The position numbers and the translations under genes were made by a program. The notes beneath the pieces were generated by a model. The model searched no databases, was not told where the DNA came from, and saw only the letters and a list, made by a program, of their open reading frames with translations. From Lactobacillus sp. (lineage in GTDB: Bacteria; Bacillota; Bacilli; Lactobacillales; Lactobacillaceae), in contig NZ_JAAVAU010000017.1 in assembly GCF_014803895.1 (NCBI RefSeq), positions 62,001 to 126,000 on the forward strand: a stretch of DNA of 64,000 bases. The letters run 5' to 3'. Shown here piece after piece: positions 18,381-29,950 of the stretch; the first letter of the stretch is position 1; every line of letters starts with the position of its first letter.

Positions 18381-20072
18381 GTGAATAGTAAATTGCGTTT
18401 TAATTTGGTAACAGATCCATGGATCAAAGTAATCAGTAAAGATGATTATGCTGAAAAAGAGATCTCCCTAACTGAATTATTTCAAAATATTGGTAAATAT
18501 TATCAACTTACTGGTGATACCCGCGCTCAAGATTTAGCGATACTGCGTTTTTTATTATCGATACTTTTAACTGTCTATACTCGTTTTGATGCTGATGATG
18601 AACAGTATGAGTGGTTAAAATTAGATGATAAATGGCGAGTGGTTGAGATAGATGATGATATCGATAAGTTGAATAAGATATTATTGAAAACTTGGAAGCA
18701 AATTTATAAACAGCAGGGTTTCACTGATAAAGTAGTAGAGTATTTAAATAAGTACAAGAATAAATTTGATTTATTTGGCGATACTCCCTTTTATCAGGTT
18801 ACTAGAGAAGTATATGATCAAAATGTTGATGCTAAAAAGCAAGTTTCTAAAGGAAAAGGTACAGTAGCCGTTAAGCAGATAAATCGCAGAATCTCTGAAA
18901 GCAATAACACACCGTCTATATTCTCTCCTAAATCCGAAGAGGAGAAAAATAAAACGAACTTTGCTGAATTAACGAGATGGTTGATTACCTATCAGAATTT
19001 TTCTGGAGTTACTGATAAAACTAAGGTATCCTCAAAAGAAAAATTTTCAGTATCCAAGGGATGGCTATATTCGATTTCTCCTGTTTTTGTTAAGGGCAAT
19101 GACTTATTTGAAACATTAATGTTCAATTTAACATTGATAAATGATAAAGATGAAGACCTAAGAGTACTTAAGCAAAAACCAGTTTGGGAATATGAAGATA
19201 TTAATGAATATATTCAGCGTCGATTGACTGCGAAGTTTCCTGACAATTTGGCAGAATTATATACACTCTGGAGTAGGATGCTCCATATTGAGTGGGATGA
19301 GGATAAACCAACTATTTTTACTGCTGGATTACCAAAAGTTGATAGTGATGGAATCTTTTTAGAACCAATGACTACCTGGCGTAAAGATAAAAAAGGTGTA
19401 GAAAGTCCAGCGACTAAGAATAGAAATAATTTAAATATTGCTATGTGGCGTAATTTTGGTCAATATGTACCAGTTGCTGTGAAAAAAAATGATGATGACC
19501 CACGTACTCCAATAATGGTAAATTGGATTCGGAATCTTAAAAATAAGGGGTTTATTCCTAAACTTAGAAGTATAAACTTAGTTTCTGTAGCGATGATTAG
19601 TGATGGAAATACCTCGCAATCTCCATATGCAGAAGTAGTCAATAATATGGAAGCTGAAGCTGGGGTATTATTTGACGATGATCATGAATTTGCTAAAAGA
19701 TGGCCTGTAAAAATTGAATCTGTAGTTATAGATACGCAAAAAATTGCAAGTTATTTCTACTGGTTTGCAAAAGAATTTTCTGAACTTCGAGGCATAAAAG
19801 ATAATAGCTGGGCCAATAAAGCAACAGCACGGTTTTATGATCAGTTGAATATACCGTTTTATGCATGGCTTTCGAGTTTAACGAATGATGACGATCGTGA
19901 GGTTAAAGTCAAAGAATGGCGAAAAATTTTAACCCAAATCGTTACTCAGCAAGCTAGAGAAATCTTTACATTATCAGCTTCACAGGAAATAATTGGTAGA
20001 GATAAGCAGAATGTCTTTACTATCTATAATAAATTAAGAAGAAATATACATGTATATTTCAAATCAAAGTAA
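18381..20072 (+). CDS. cse1: Cascade large subunit Cse1 (CasA, Cas8e)
   Basis: 563 residues. The N-terminal segment FNLVTDPWIKVI is typical of Cse1, which recognises the PAM and recruits Cas3. The start is a GTG nine bases after AAGGAG; the nearby ATG at 18377 is out of frame. It heads the seven-gene Cascade/adaptation operon, with nine bases to cse2. Confidence 0.93.
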   Translation: MNSKLRFNLVTDPWIKVISKDDYAEKEISLTELFQNIGKYYQLTGDTRAQDLAILRFLLSILLTVYTRFDADDEQYEWLKLDDKWRVVEIDDDIDKLNKILLKTWKQIYKQQGFTDKVVEYLNKYKNKFDLFGDTPFYQVTREVYDQNVDAKKQVSKGKGTVAVKQINRRISESNNTPSIFSPKSEEEKNKTNFAELTRWLITYQNFSGVTDKTKVSSKEKFSVSKGWLYSISPVFVKGNDLFETLMFNLTLINDKDEDLRVLKQKPVWEYEDINEYIQRRLTAKFPDNLAELYTLWSRMLHIEWDEDKPTIFTAGLPKVDSDGIFLEPMTTWRKDKKGVESPATKNRNNLNIAMWRNFGQYVPVAVKKNDDDPRTPIMVNWIRNLKNKGFIPKLRSINLVSVAMISDGNTSQSPYAEVVNNMEAEAGVLFDDDHEFAKRWPVKIESVVIDTQKIASYFYWFAKEFSELRGIKDNSWANKATARFYDQLNIPFYAWLSSLTNDDDREVKVKEWRKILTQIVTQQAREIFTLSASQEIIGRDKQNVFTIYNKLRRNIHVYFKSK

Positions 20073-20081
20073 GGGGATAGT

Positions 20082-20735
20082 ATGAGTAACAAAAAGAATA
20101 CTATTCGTTCTATAACAGCACGAATAATTTATCAACTATATAATAATGGAGAAATTAATAAAGGCGTTTTGGCTACATTAAGAAGAACTACTTCTATGGC
20201 TGATAAAGGAGCTGAAAAAGTTTGGCCATTTATTTTTGATAATATAGCAACTGATAATAAAAATGCGCAGATTAATATTTTGAGTACAAATGGTAATCCT
20301 ACTAGACAGGAAAATGCTATTTATACGGCATTACATTGTTATGCAATGTTTCAACAAGGAATTGACCAAACATGTGTATACGCTGCTTCCACTACTAGAA
20401 AAGATGAAGAAGGGTCCGAAGAAAAAGGTCTTACGCTTTTTAGCGCCTTAAGAATGGTGAAAAATAGTGATTCTAAAGTTGCAGAAGCTTTAGATAGACG
20501 AGTAACAGTACTGTTAGCGACAACAAACATAAATAGTGCTATTAAATCAATCACTCATTTGGTAAGTATGCTTAAAGGCAAAAAACTAGGATTCAAAATT
20601 GATTTTGCCCAATTAGCCAGTGACTTAAATGTGTTTCAGATTAGCCCCAAGACAGCTAGAGAAATTGCTTTAAAGTGGGGAAGAGATTATTACTGGAATA
20701 CCTATGCACTAAAAAATCAAAATGAAGAAAATTAA
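20082..20735 (+). CDS. cse2: Cascade small subunit Cse2 (CasB)
   Basis: 217 residues, helical, with the early LRRTTSMADKGAEKVWPFIF segment and a late SPKTAREIALKWGRDYY segment characteristic of Cse2. Two copies stabilise the displaced strand in type I-E Cascade. It lies between cse1 and cas7 as usual. Confidence 0.9.
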   Translation: MSNKKNTIRSITARIIYQLYNNGEINKGVLATLRRTTSMADKGAEKVWPFIFDNIATDNKNAQINILSTNGNPTRQENAIYTALHCYAMFQQGIDQTCVYAASTTRKDEEGSEEKGLTLFSALRMVKNSDSKVAEALDRRVTVLLATTNINSAIKSITHLVSMLKGKKLGFKIDFAQLASDLNVFQISPKTAREIALKWGRDYYWNTYALKNQNEEN

Positions 20736-20760
20736 TCATGATTCAAGGAGAAAGAATAAA

Positions 20761-21870
20761 ATGAAGAATATGTATTTAGATATTAATTTATTACAAACTG
20801 TGCCATCCTCAAATATTAACCGTGATGATACTGGTTCCCCTAAAACTGCAATTTACGGTGGTGTGCCTCGTTCAAGAGTTTCATCTCAAAGTTGGAAGAG
20901 AGCAATGCGGTTAGCATTTGAGGAAGAAACTAAGGATGCAGAGTGGCTGGAGAGCTATCGTACATTGAAAGCACCAACTATTTTGGCTAAAAAATTACAA
21001 AAACTTGATAATGAATTAAGTGATAAAGATGCAAATGAGAAAGCAGAGAAAATTTTTAAAGCTGCTGGAATAAAGGGTCTTGATAAGAATAAAGATACGG
21101 GAGAGTATTCAACTAAAGCATTGCTCTTGGTTAGTGACGGTCAGTTGGAAAAAATTGCTAAATTTACTTTAGAGATTGATAAATTAGATAAAGATGCAGC
21201 AAAAGAAATCAAAAATATTTTAATGGGTAATCAATCATTAGACTTAGCTCTTTTTGGTAGAATGGTGGCTGATAATCCCGAATTGAATGTTGATGCGTCT
21301 AGTCAAGTAGCTCATGCTGTTTCTACTCATGAAGTTACACCAGAATTTGATTTTTATACTGCAGTAGATGATGTTAAAGAAGATAATGAATCTGGGTCAG
21401 CTATGTTGGGAACACTTGAATATAATTCTTCAACTTTGTATAGATATGCAAATGTGAATGTTAGAGACTTAATGCATAATTTAGGTAGTAAGGACTTAAC
21501 TTTAGAAGGTTTGAAGTTATTTATCAAAGATTTCATCATGACAATGCCAACGGGTAAGGAAAATAGCTATGCTAACAAGACTTTGCCACAATACGTGCTG
21601 ATTAATGTACGTGATGATACACCAGTTAACTTAGTATCTGCTTTTGAAACGCCGGTTAACTCAAATGGAGGATATGTAAATGCTTCAATTAAGCGATTAG
21701 AAGCGGAAAATAAGAATAGCTTAAAATTTGTTGATCAGCCAATATTTAGTATTGCTTTAACAAGTAAAGAATCTAAGATTGATAATGAAGCCCAAAATAT
21801 TGATGATTTGATTAATCAAACTACTGAGTTTATTGGTCAGGAGTTAAAAGATGAAGACAGCAACGATTAG
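20761..21870 (+). CDS. cas7: Cascade backbone Cas7 (CasC, Cse4)
   Basis: 369 residues from the ATG at 20761, preceded by AAGGAG; an in-frame ATG at 20722 lies inside cse2 and is rejected. It begins with LDINLLQTVPSSNINRDDTG and contains GGVPRSRVSSQSWKRAMR, both hallmarks of type I-E Cas7. Six copies coat the crRNA spacer; their thumbs cause the every-sixth-base flip that explains the CreR-like mismatch pattern. Confidence 0.95.
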   Translation: MKNMYLDINLLQTVPSSNINRDDTGSPKTAIYGGVPRSRVSSQSWKRAMRLAFEEETKDAEWLESYRTLKAPTILAKKLQKLDNELSDKDANEKAEKIFKAAGIKGLDKNKDTGEYSTKALLLVSDGQLEKIAKFTLEIDKLDKDAAKEIKNILMGNQSLDLALFGRMVADNPELNVDASSQVAHAVSTHEVTPEFDFYTAVDDVKEDNESGSAMLGTLEYNSSTLYRYANVNVRDLMHNLGSKDLTLEGLKLFIKDFIMTMPTGKENSYANKTLPQYVLINVRDDTPVNLVSAFETPVNSNGGYVNASIKRLEAENKNSLKFVDQPIFSIALTSKESKIDNEAQNIDDLINQTTEFIGQELKDEDSND

Positions 21871-22573
21871 ATTAACTGCGCCCTTGCAGTCGTACGGAAA
21901 TCAGGCTGATTTTAATCAGAGAACGACGAATTATTATCCAACAAAGAGTGCAATTATTGGTATGGTTGCTGCAGCATTGGGTTATCAAAGGGATAATTCT
22001 AGAATTGAAGAATTAAATAAATTACTAGTAGCCGTTCGGATTGAACAACCGAGTAAAATGATGACTGAATTTCAAACGGTAGAATATCATAAAAGTTCAA
22101 CTAAAACTGCTCGTAAGTTAACTTATCGTCAGTTTTTGCAAGATGCTGTTTTTGTGGTAGCAATTGGCAGTAATGATAATCAAGCAATTGATCAATTAAT
22201 TAACGCTTTGAAACATCCTAAATTTCAACTTTATTTAGGAAGAAGATCTAATCCACCTGCAGGACCGCTGAAAGTTGATGATTTTCAAGATAAAAATCCA
22301 ATCCAAGTTTTAGAAGATTTACCTTGGCAAGCTTCTAAATGGTACCAGAAAAAATTCCCTAAAAAAGAATTCACAGCTAAAATAATCGCAGATGCTGTCC
22401 TTATTCCTGATGGTAAAGTGATTTTTACCAAGGATAAGGTAGGTTCGTTTAATCAAAAAGATAGATATCATAAATATCGCGCAATAACAGAAAAGAAAGT
22501 TCAACTTGAAAACCTTGAATATGAGCAAGAAAAACATTTTCGTAGTGATTTAGATTATTGGTCAGCTATTTAG
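21851..22573 (+). CDS. cas5: Cascade Cas5 (CasD)
   Basis: 240 residues with the N-terminal RLTAPLQSYG segment and the G-rich YLGRRSNPPAGPL segment of Cas5e, which caps the 5' handle of crRNA. It overlaps cas7 by 20 bases, so translation is coupled. Confidence 0.94.
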   Translation: MKTATIRLTAPLQSYGNQADFNQRTTNYYPTKSAIIGMVAAALGYQRDNSRIEELNKLLVAVRIEQPSKMMTEFQTVEYHKSSTKTARKLTYRQFLQDAVFVVAIGSNDNQAIDQLINALKHPKFQLYLGRRSNPPAGPLKVDDFQDKNPIQVLEDLPWQASKWYQKKFPKKEFTAKIIADAVLIPDGKVIFTKDKVGSFNQKDRYHKYRAITEKKVQLENLEYEQEKHFRSDLDYWSAI

Positions 22574-22583
22574 GAGGATAATT

Positions 22584-25121
<2,538 letters not shown>

Positions 25122-25150
25122 GAAGGTTATAACAACGGGCTTTAATTACT

Positions 25151-25171
25151 GTATTCCCCACGAATGTGGTG
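25151..25171 (+). CRISPR. Truncated type I-E repeat after cas2
   Basis: GTATTCCCCACGAATGTGG (25151-25169) matches the first two thirds of lactobacillar type I-E repeats, in cas-operon orientation, 29 bases after the cas2 stop. The CCAC-GAAT-GTGG palindrome is intact, but the expected GGTGATCC end is absent; T-rich sequence follows. It is a single partial copy with no array. With the following T-run it may also work as a terminator for the cas operon. Confidence 0.65.
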
Positions 25172-25284
25172 TTTTTTATTATTTTTAGTGATTATTAGCG
25201 ATTATAAACGTTGATATATAAGCATTTTGATAATTGATAATCGTTAATAATTATAAAGTCGTTGCACGTTTCGTTGCACGGCTT
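25172..25284. other. Probable left prophage end (attL region)
   Basis: An AT-rich stretch between the truncated repeat and the integrase stop. It holds two direct copies of CGTTGCACG (25260-25268 and 25272-25280), of the kind bound as arm sites by tyrosine integrases, and several GATTAT/GATAAT motifs. The crossover core must lie in or near 25120-25260, but it cannot be fixed without the right end. Confidence 0.5.
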
Positions 25285-26448
25285 TTATTTTTTCATAAAG
25301 TTGTTTAAATATGATTCAAATTTATCATCACTATCTTTTTTGTCTTCATCTGCAAGATATGCATAGATACTTAAAGTGGTCTGTAAATTTTTGTGACCAA
25401 GTCTATGACTGATTGAGTACCAATCAACAGGTAAATTGTTTTGTTTAAAAAGGTGATGAAGTAAGGCTACATGGCAGTGACGTAAGCTGTGAAAGTGGAA
25501 ATCACCTAAATCTATTTTTAATTGACTAAGATACTCTCTTAGAAGCTCATTAAGACCTTTTGAGGCAGGAACGTAGGGCGGCTGTTTAGGATAACCGAAA
25601 ACTAAATTTAAATCATTTTTATTAGGTTTTAATTCTTTCAAGATATTTAGTAACTCATCATTTACTCTTATAGTTCGATATGAACTGTCATTTTTAAGAC
25701 CTTTAAGCAATTCTGGAGTTTTCTTAATGCGGTGATAGTTAAAGGCTTTATCAATTTTGATTGTTTTATGAGTAAAATCTATTTTATTCCATCTTAATCC
25801 TGCAATTTCACCTACACGCATTCCAGTAGCAATTGCTGTGATAATCATATAATTTTCAGGTTGGGTAGGATTTCTAGTTTCAGTAACTAGTTTAAGAAGA
25901 GCTTGAATTTGTGAGACGCTGGGATAGATAATTTTCATTTTTCTATCTTTATTACCTTTAGCATAAATTCCAGCCGTGAAATCTTTATATATGACACCAT
26001 CTTGAATTGCTGCGTTTACACATGATCTTGTAATAGATAGGTAGTGGTTGACTGATTGCTGTGCATGATTAGCTGCAAATTTATTTAAAGCCTCTTGATA
26101 CCTCATTCTAGTGATTTTATCCATGGTAAGGATGCCAAATTCTTTTTGTATTTGTTTATGTAAGGCGTAATATCTTTCGGCAGATCTAGGCTCTATTTTA
26201 GGAATTTTATAAGTCTCAGCCCATTTTATAAAGTAATCGGCAAACTTGGGTGTCTTAGGCTGTTGGATTAATCCACGGGTTCCTTTTAACTCATACTCAG
26301 TACCCCAAGCTTTAGCTTCGCGTTTGGTTTTAAAGCCTTGCTTACTTTTTTGCTTTTTAATAGGCTTTCCATTTTCATCTAAGTCATAGGGATCTCTCCA
26401 AGTTGCGCGTGCAAGCCAACCGCCATTTCTTTGTGTTATGTAAACCAT
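25285..26448 (-). CDS. int: Phage tyrosine-recombinase integrase
   Basis: 387 residues with an N-terminal arm-binding domain, a SAM-like core-binding domain and a catalytic domain. Catalytic residues are visible: Arg211 in GMRVGEIAGLRW, His320 and Arg323 in HSLRH, His352 in LGHKN and nucleophile Tyr362 in SIYAYL. It reads toward cas2, placing attL between them. It catalyses insertion and excision of the prophage. Confidence 0.96.
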   Translation of the reverse strand: MVYITQRNGGWLARATWRDPYDLDENGKPIKKQKSKQGFKTKREAKAWGTEYELKGTRGLIQQPKTPKFADYFIKWAETYKIPKIEPRSAERYYALHKQIQKEFGILTMDKITRMRYQEALNKFAANHAQQSVNHYLSITRSCVNAAIQDGVIYKDFTAGIYAKGNKDRKMKIIYPSVSQIQALLKLVTETRNPTQPENYMIITAIATGMRVGEIAGLRWNKIDFTHKTIKIDKAFNYHRIKKTPELLKGLKNDSSYRTIRVNDELLNILKELKPNKNDLNLVFGYPKQPPYVPASKGLNELLREYLSQLKIDLGDFHFHSLRHCHVALLHHLFKQNNLPVDWYSISHRLGHKNLQTTLSIYAYLADEDKKDSDDKFESYLNNFMKK

Positions 26449-26483
26449 AAAATCTCCTTTGTTTTTATATGAGGAAAATAAAA

Positions 26484-26505
26484 GCCTACCCTCAGCAGGG
26501 CAGGC
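26484..26505 (-). terminator. Terminator after the membrane-anchored lysogeny gene
   Basis: GCCTACCCT (26484-26492) pairs with AGGGCAGGC (26497-26505) with one mismatch; on the minus strand it is followed by a T-run. Confidence 0.75.
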
Positions 26506-26542
26506 ATAAGTTAAAATTAGCCTGTTAAGGCTGAATTTTGTA

Positions 26543-27253
26543 TTATTCGTTTAAGTTGATAGTCATGTCATATGTGTGGTCATAGTCAGATAAGCTATCA
26601 TCATCACTATCATCAGTATCTTGTAATTGACAATCAAACTTAAATCTAAATGATTTAATGTCGTTAACATTCTTTAAGTTATATACAGGAATATATACAG
26701 TACCAGTTTTTGACATACCTTTATCTAGATCGCCCCAATCGTCTTTAACGCTGACATCAGATTGTTCATTGATGCTTGGGATGCTGATAGTACCGATATT
26801 CATTAAAACTTGTATATCCTTAATTGCTTTAACTGAGACAGTAACAGCTAAAATACCCTGAACAGTTTTTCTGTTCTTCTTTGTCCCATACGTATATCCA
26901 TCTTTTACTTTATAAACAGTGGCAGAATCGACGGTTGCAGTTGCGTTTTTCCAAGAAGTATCGGTGCTATTAACTTTAAAGTCCTTGGATTGGGTATAGT
27001 AAATATCTTCACCATCTAAAGTAACGTAACCTTTATTCTTACTACTACTGGATTGGGTAGTTGAGGTAGTATTACTACTACTTGAATCAGATGAATCATC
27101 ATCACTACCACCACTAGCAGCCATAATAAATACAAAAATTACTACGATAGCAATAATCAACCAAACCCACCAGCGCTTATACCAAGGCTTTTTAGGCTTC
27201 TTTTCATTTACTACATAGGTTTTTCCATCTTCACCTTTAATCTCTTTTGCCAA
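26543..27253 (-). CDS. Membrane-anchored prophage protein, possible superinfection exclusion
   Basis: 236 residues: about 24 cytoplasmic residues, one membrane segment (WWVWLIIAIVVIFVFIMAA), a serine/threonine-rich linker, then an outer beta-rich domain resembling DUF4352/DUF5067-type proteins. It sits in the leftward lysogeny module between integrase and repressor, where temperate phages often carry surface proteins that block superinfection. That role is inference from position and topology. Confidence 0.6.
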   Translation of the reverse strand: MAKEIKGEDGKTYVVNEKKPKKPWYKRWWVWLIIAIVVIFVFIMAASGGSDDDSSDSSSSNTTSTTQSSSSKNKGYVTLDGEDIYYTQSKDFKVNSTDTSWKNATATVDSATVYKVKDGYTYGTKKNRKTVQGILAVTVSVKAIKDIQVLMNIGTISIPSINEQSDVSVKDDWGDLDKGMSKTGTVYIPVYNLKNVNDIKSFRFKFDCQLQDTDDSDDDSLSDYDHTYDMTINLNE

Positions 27254-27332
27254 AATAATTCCTCCAAAATAAATCTACCTTAGGTTTATAGTCACTGGCG
27301 TTGTGGACTTTGATATAATATATAACCTTTCC

Positions 27333-27355
27333 AGCACCCTCAGGGGTGCTTTTTT
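27333..27355 (+). terminator. Hairpin with T-run at the ImmA gene end
   Basis: AGCACCC (27333-27339) pairs with GGGTGCT (27344-27350), then a T-run on the plus strand, although the flanking genes lie on the minus strand. It may stop antisense transcription entering the lysogeny genes. Confidence 0.6.
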
Positions 27356-27794
27356 AATATGTAAGATATTTGCTACGCCCATCTGCTTCAAAAAGCTTTT
27401 TAGCTAGTCCTAGCATACGAAAGGGGATGCCGTAAACTTGCATGAAGCGTATCGGTTCATAGAAGTAGTGTCCATGAGATTTAGCATACTCATAGAGCAT
27501 CTTTAAGGCGTAAGCATCTGCTTGTATTTCTTCACTGATAGAGCCTGAATACCCTGTATAATACATGACACCTTGTTCTCCCAATTCTAAGTGTCCAATT
27601 TCATGACTAATAATGAAAGGAATCTCGTTAATATCATGCCAACCGGTATTGATAACCATATAATTAAACCTTTTGACTGACACAGAAGGGTCGTGTGGTT
27701 CAGCTTTGATTAAGCGATAAGAATAGCCGTGATCGAAGGCATAATTTAAAAGGTAGCGTATCAGTTCCTCACGATTACGGTCATTTTCATTCAT
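27354..27794 (-). CDS. ImmA/IrrE-family metallopeptidase
   Basis: 146 residues with the zinc motif HEIGH (His64, Glu65, His68). These proteases cleave the partner repressor to start induction, as ImmA cleaves ImmR. It overlaps the upstream repressor gene by eight bases, so the two are translated together, which supports the partnership. Confidence 0.88.
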   Translation of the reverse strand: MNENDRNREELIRYLLNYAFDHGYSYRLIKAEPHDPSVSVKRFNYMVINTGWHDINEIPFIISHEIGHLELGEQGVMYYTGYSGSISEEIQADAYALKMLYEYAKSHGHYFYEPIRFMQVYGIPFRMLGLAKKLFEADGRSKYLTY

Positions 27795-28167
27795 GCCTAG
27801 TAACCTTACCTTCTTTAATATCTTCTTCCATAAGACCCTTAATCATGTTCATGTACTTATCAGGGATATTGTAACCGCGGTAAGAGTAGGCGTGGAAGTT
27901 ATCCAAGTCTACATTTGATTGATCAGCTTCTTCATTATTAGAAGACTTTGAAGGTTTGGATGGGTCATCAGTATTTCCAGTTAAATAATCAATAGAAGTT
28001 TCATAAGCCGTAGCAATTGTTTTAAGAGTATCTATATCAGGCTCTCTATATCCTTGTTCATATCCAGAATAAGTGGAGTAAGGTATGTGTAATTCTGATA
28101 CAGCACGTTTCCTAGTCCAGTGCATTTTTTCTCTTTGTTCAATCAACCTATTACTAAGTAAAGTCAT
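27787..28167 (-). CDS. CI-like phage repressor (XRE family)
   Basis: 126 residues from the ATG at 28167, which has AGGAG eight bases upstream; the frame extends to 28269 without a plausible start. An N-terminal HTH (RKRAVSELHIPYSTYSGYEQGYREP) is followed by a serine-rich linker and a short acidic C-terminal region. It lacks a LexA-like self-cleavage domain, so inactivation probably depends on the adjacent ImmA-like protease. It is divergent from cro, with repeated operators between. Confidence 0.88.
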   Translation of the reverse strand: MTLLSNRLIEQREKMHWTRKRAVSELHIPYSTYSGYEQGYREPDIDTLKTIATAYETSIDYLTGNTDDPSKPSKSSNNEEADQSNVDLDNFHAYSYRGYNIPDKYMNMIKGLMEEDIKEGKVTRHE

Positions 28168-28196
28168 TACATTCACTCCTTTATTTATTACTCCTT

Positions 28197-28317
28197 TTGC
28201 GTTAATTTTAGTTCTTTTTACGCAAAATGAAAACATTTTTATACAAAATGCGTAAAAATATATTGACAATTACGCACAATGCGGTATTATATATTTGTAA
28301 GTTGATTACGCAATATG
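28197..28317. promoter_or_regulatory. Lysogeny switch operators and rightward promoter
   Basis: At least five related sites built on TTACGCA and its reverse TGCGTAA occur at about 28197-28205, 28217-28229, 28244-28256, 28269-28284 and 28305-28317. A rightward promoter TTGACA (28263-28268), 16 bases, TATTAT (28285-28290) spans one of them, so repressor binding there would block cro transcription. Confidence 0.75.
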
Positions 28318-28339
28318 AATAAAAAGAAAGAGGGACAAA

Positions 28340-28573
28340 ATGCCAACAGTTGTAAAAAATGATGCTGGTGAAGTTCTTCAAAATTATTTGAAGAGTCACG
28401 GCATCAAGCAAACATGGCTTGCTGACAAGCTCGGCCTGTCACCTAGTCAACTAGGAGACAGATTACATGGCCGATTAAAGTTCAATGCAGACTTTGCCAT
28501 TCAAGTAGCAAGTGTATTAGGAATATCCGCGGATATTTTTTTAAAAGAAAATTACGCGAAACGAGTAAAATAA
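28340..28573 (+). CDS. Cro-like HTH regulator
   Basis: 77 residues with an XRE-type HTH (QTWLADKLGLSPSQLGDRLHG). It is the first gene of the rightward early operon, facing the repressor across the operator cluster, the position of Cro. The 3' end contains one more operator-like TTACGCGAAACG. Confidence 0.82.
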   Translation: MPTVVKNDAGEVLQNYLKSHGIKQTWLADKLGLSPSQLGDRLHGRLKFNADFAIQVASVLGISADIFLKENYAKRVK

Positions 28574-28586
28574 AAAGGAGAACAAA

Positions 28587-29321
28587 ATGAATACATTAAT
28601 TCCAGTTCAAGTAAAGAACAACCAGCAATTAGTTTCAGCAAGAGACTTATACCAAGGATTAGAAATTAAAAGAAGATTTTCAGCTTGGTGGGAACAAAAT
28701 TCAAAAGACTTTGAAAAAGGCACAGATTTTCAACCTGTACTTAGAAGTACACCTAGAGAAAATCGTGGAAGCATTGAACTTCAAGATTACGTATTGACTA
28801 TGGACACTGCAAAAGAAATTTGCATGATGAGTCACACGGAAAAAGGCAAAGAAGTAAGAAGATACTTCATTGAAGTTGAAAAGAAATTCAGACAACAGCA
28901 AGTGGCATTGCAGCTCCCACAAACGCCTGAAGAACAGTTAGCACTTACGATGAAAGTGATGACTAGAACAACTAAGCGTGTGGATAACTTGGAAAAAGAT
29001 GTCACTTTTTTGAAAGATAATTCTGAAATTGAGGAAGATAAGAAGTTTCAATTAGAACTTCATAGAAATCGTAGAGTTGTTAAATTGTGTGGCGGTAAAG
29101 AAAGCAATTTCTACAAAACAAAAAATGCACCACGTAAGTTGTATTCTCAAATGTTTCAATACTTCAAGCGCCATTTCGGAGTTACTAAGTATGGAACTTT
29201 GAAGAAAAAAGATTTCAAAGCTGCAATTGATTTTATTGATAACTGGTCTCCGGATTATGAATTGAGACAAGAAATTAAGTCAGTTAACGCTCAATTGCAG
29301 TTGTTAGATGGTGGCAAGTAA
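28587..29321 (+). CDS. Phage antirepressor (AntA/AntB with ORF6C-like C-terminus)
   Basis: 244 residues. The N-terminal segment QQLVSARDLYQGLEIKRRFS and the later SIELQDYVLTMDTAKEICM are typical of AntA/AntB antirepressors; the C-terminal 110 residues resemble the ORF6C DNA-binding domain. Such proteins relieve repression during induction. AAAAGGAG precedes the start. A small gene overlaps its stop. Confidence 0.85.
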   Translation: MNTLIPVQVKNNQQLVSARDLYQGLEIKRRFSAWWEQNSKDFEKGTDFQPVLRSTPRENRGSIELQDYVLTMDTAKEICMMSHTEKGKEVRRYFIEVEKKFRQQQVALQLPQTPEEQLALTMKVMTRTTKRVDNLEKDVTFLKDNSEIEEDKKFQLELHRNRRVVKLCGGKESNFYKTKNAPRKLYSQMFQYFKRHFGVTKYGTLKKKDFKAAIDFIDNWSPDYELRQEIKSVNAQLQLLDGGK

Positions 29322-29470
29322 TGAGCAAGTACAAAATATCGCTAACTATGGAGCTTGAAGATTTAGATAGTTTGCTAGCTTATACAGTTGGTCATATCAG
29401 CAAAATCTATTCACAAGACCTCAAAGATAATGAAAGCGTAGATATTAAGATTTCAAAAATAAAGGAGTAA
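29321..29470 (+). CDS. Small acidic phage protein, 49 residues
   Basis: It starts MSKYKISLTMELED on an ATG sharing one base with the antirepressor stop, so it is probably translated by coupling. The length is below usual gene-calling limits. No recognised domain. Confidence 0.55.
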   Translation: MSKYKISLTMELEDLDSLLAYTVGHISKIYSQDLKDNESVDIKISKIKE

Positions 29471-29475
29471 ACATT

Positions 29476-29925
29476 ATGAAGTTTGACAGCGTTAGAGAAG
29501 CATTAAATGTGTTGATGGCCTTAGCTAATCCACAATCCAGACCTAAAGCAAGACCGGATAACGAAACGGATTGGCACGATATGAATTTTAAGGAATTGCA
29601 GCAGGATGTATACGAAATCGGGGCTAACATTTGCGACTTGCTAGGCATGAGTGATGTATATGTGCCTGAAGCTATTCCAAAAGCTGAACAAGCATCAAAA
29701 GAAGAGGGAGAATTCACAAAATACGATCAAGTAGAAGGCTTGCTTACAGAAGCGCAAGAGAATTTAAATAAAAATGAGGTAGACGAAGCAAGGTACAACA
29801 TCAAATGTGCGCTTGGATTGGTTCGGGATATGAAAAAAGCTGACTTCGAAGAGAGAAAGCAAACAAAAAAAGAGCTAATTTCAAAAGAAATAAAGCCCTT
29901 CATAAATGACTGGATTAATAGTTAG
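29476..29925 (+). CDS. Hypothetical early phage protein
   Basis: 149 residues, acidic and helical, preceded by AAAGGAG. It contains DWHDMNFKELQQDVYEIGAN and a C-terminal coiled region. I recognise no family. It belongs to the early operon. Confidence 0.65.
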   Translation: MKFDSVREALNVLMALANPQSRPKARPDNETDWHDMNFKELQQDVYEIGANICDLLGMSDVYVPEAIPKAEQASKEEGEFTKYDQVEGLLTEAQENLNKNEVDEARYNIKCALGLVRDMKKADFEERKQTKKELISKEIKPFINDWINS

Positions 29926-29950
29926 TCTCAAGAGAAAAGAAGTGATAAAG

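Noticed and set aside
25151..25177. CCAC-GAAT-GTGG plus T-run read only as a terminator of the cas operon
   Set aside because: It may function so, but the eleven flanking bases GTATTCCCCAC are those of a type I-E repeat, which a random terminator would not share; kept as a truncated repeat.
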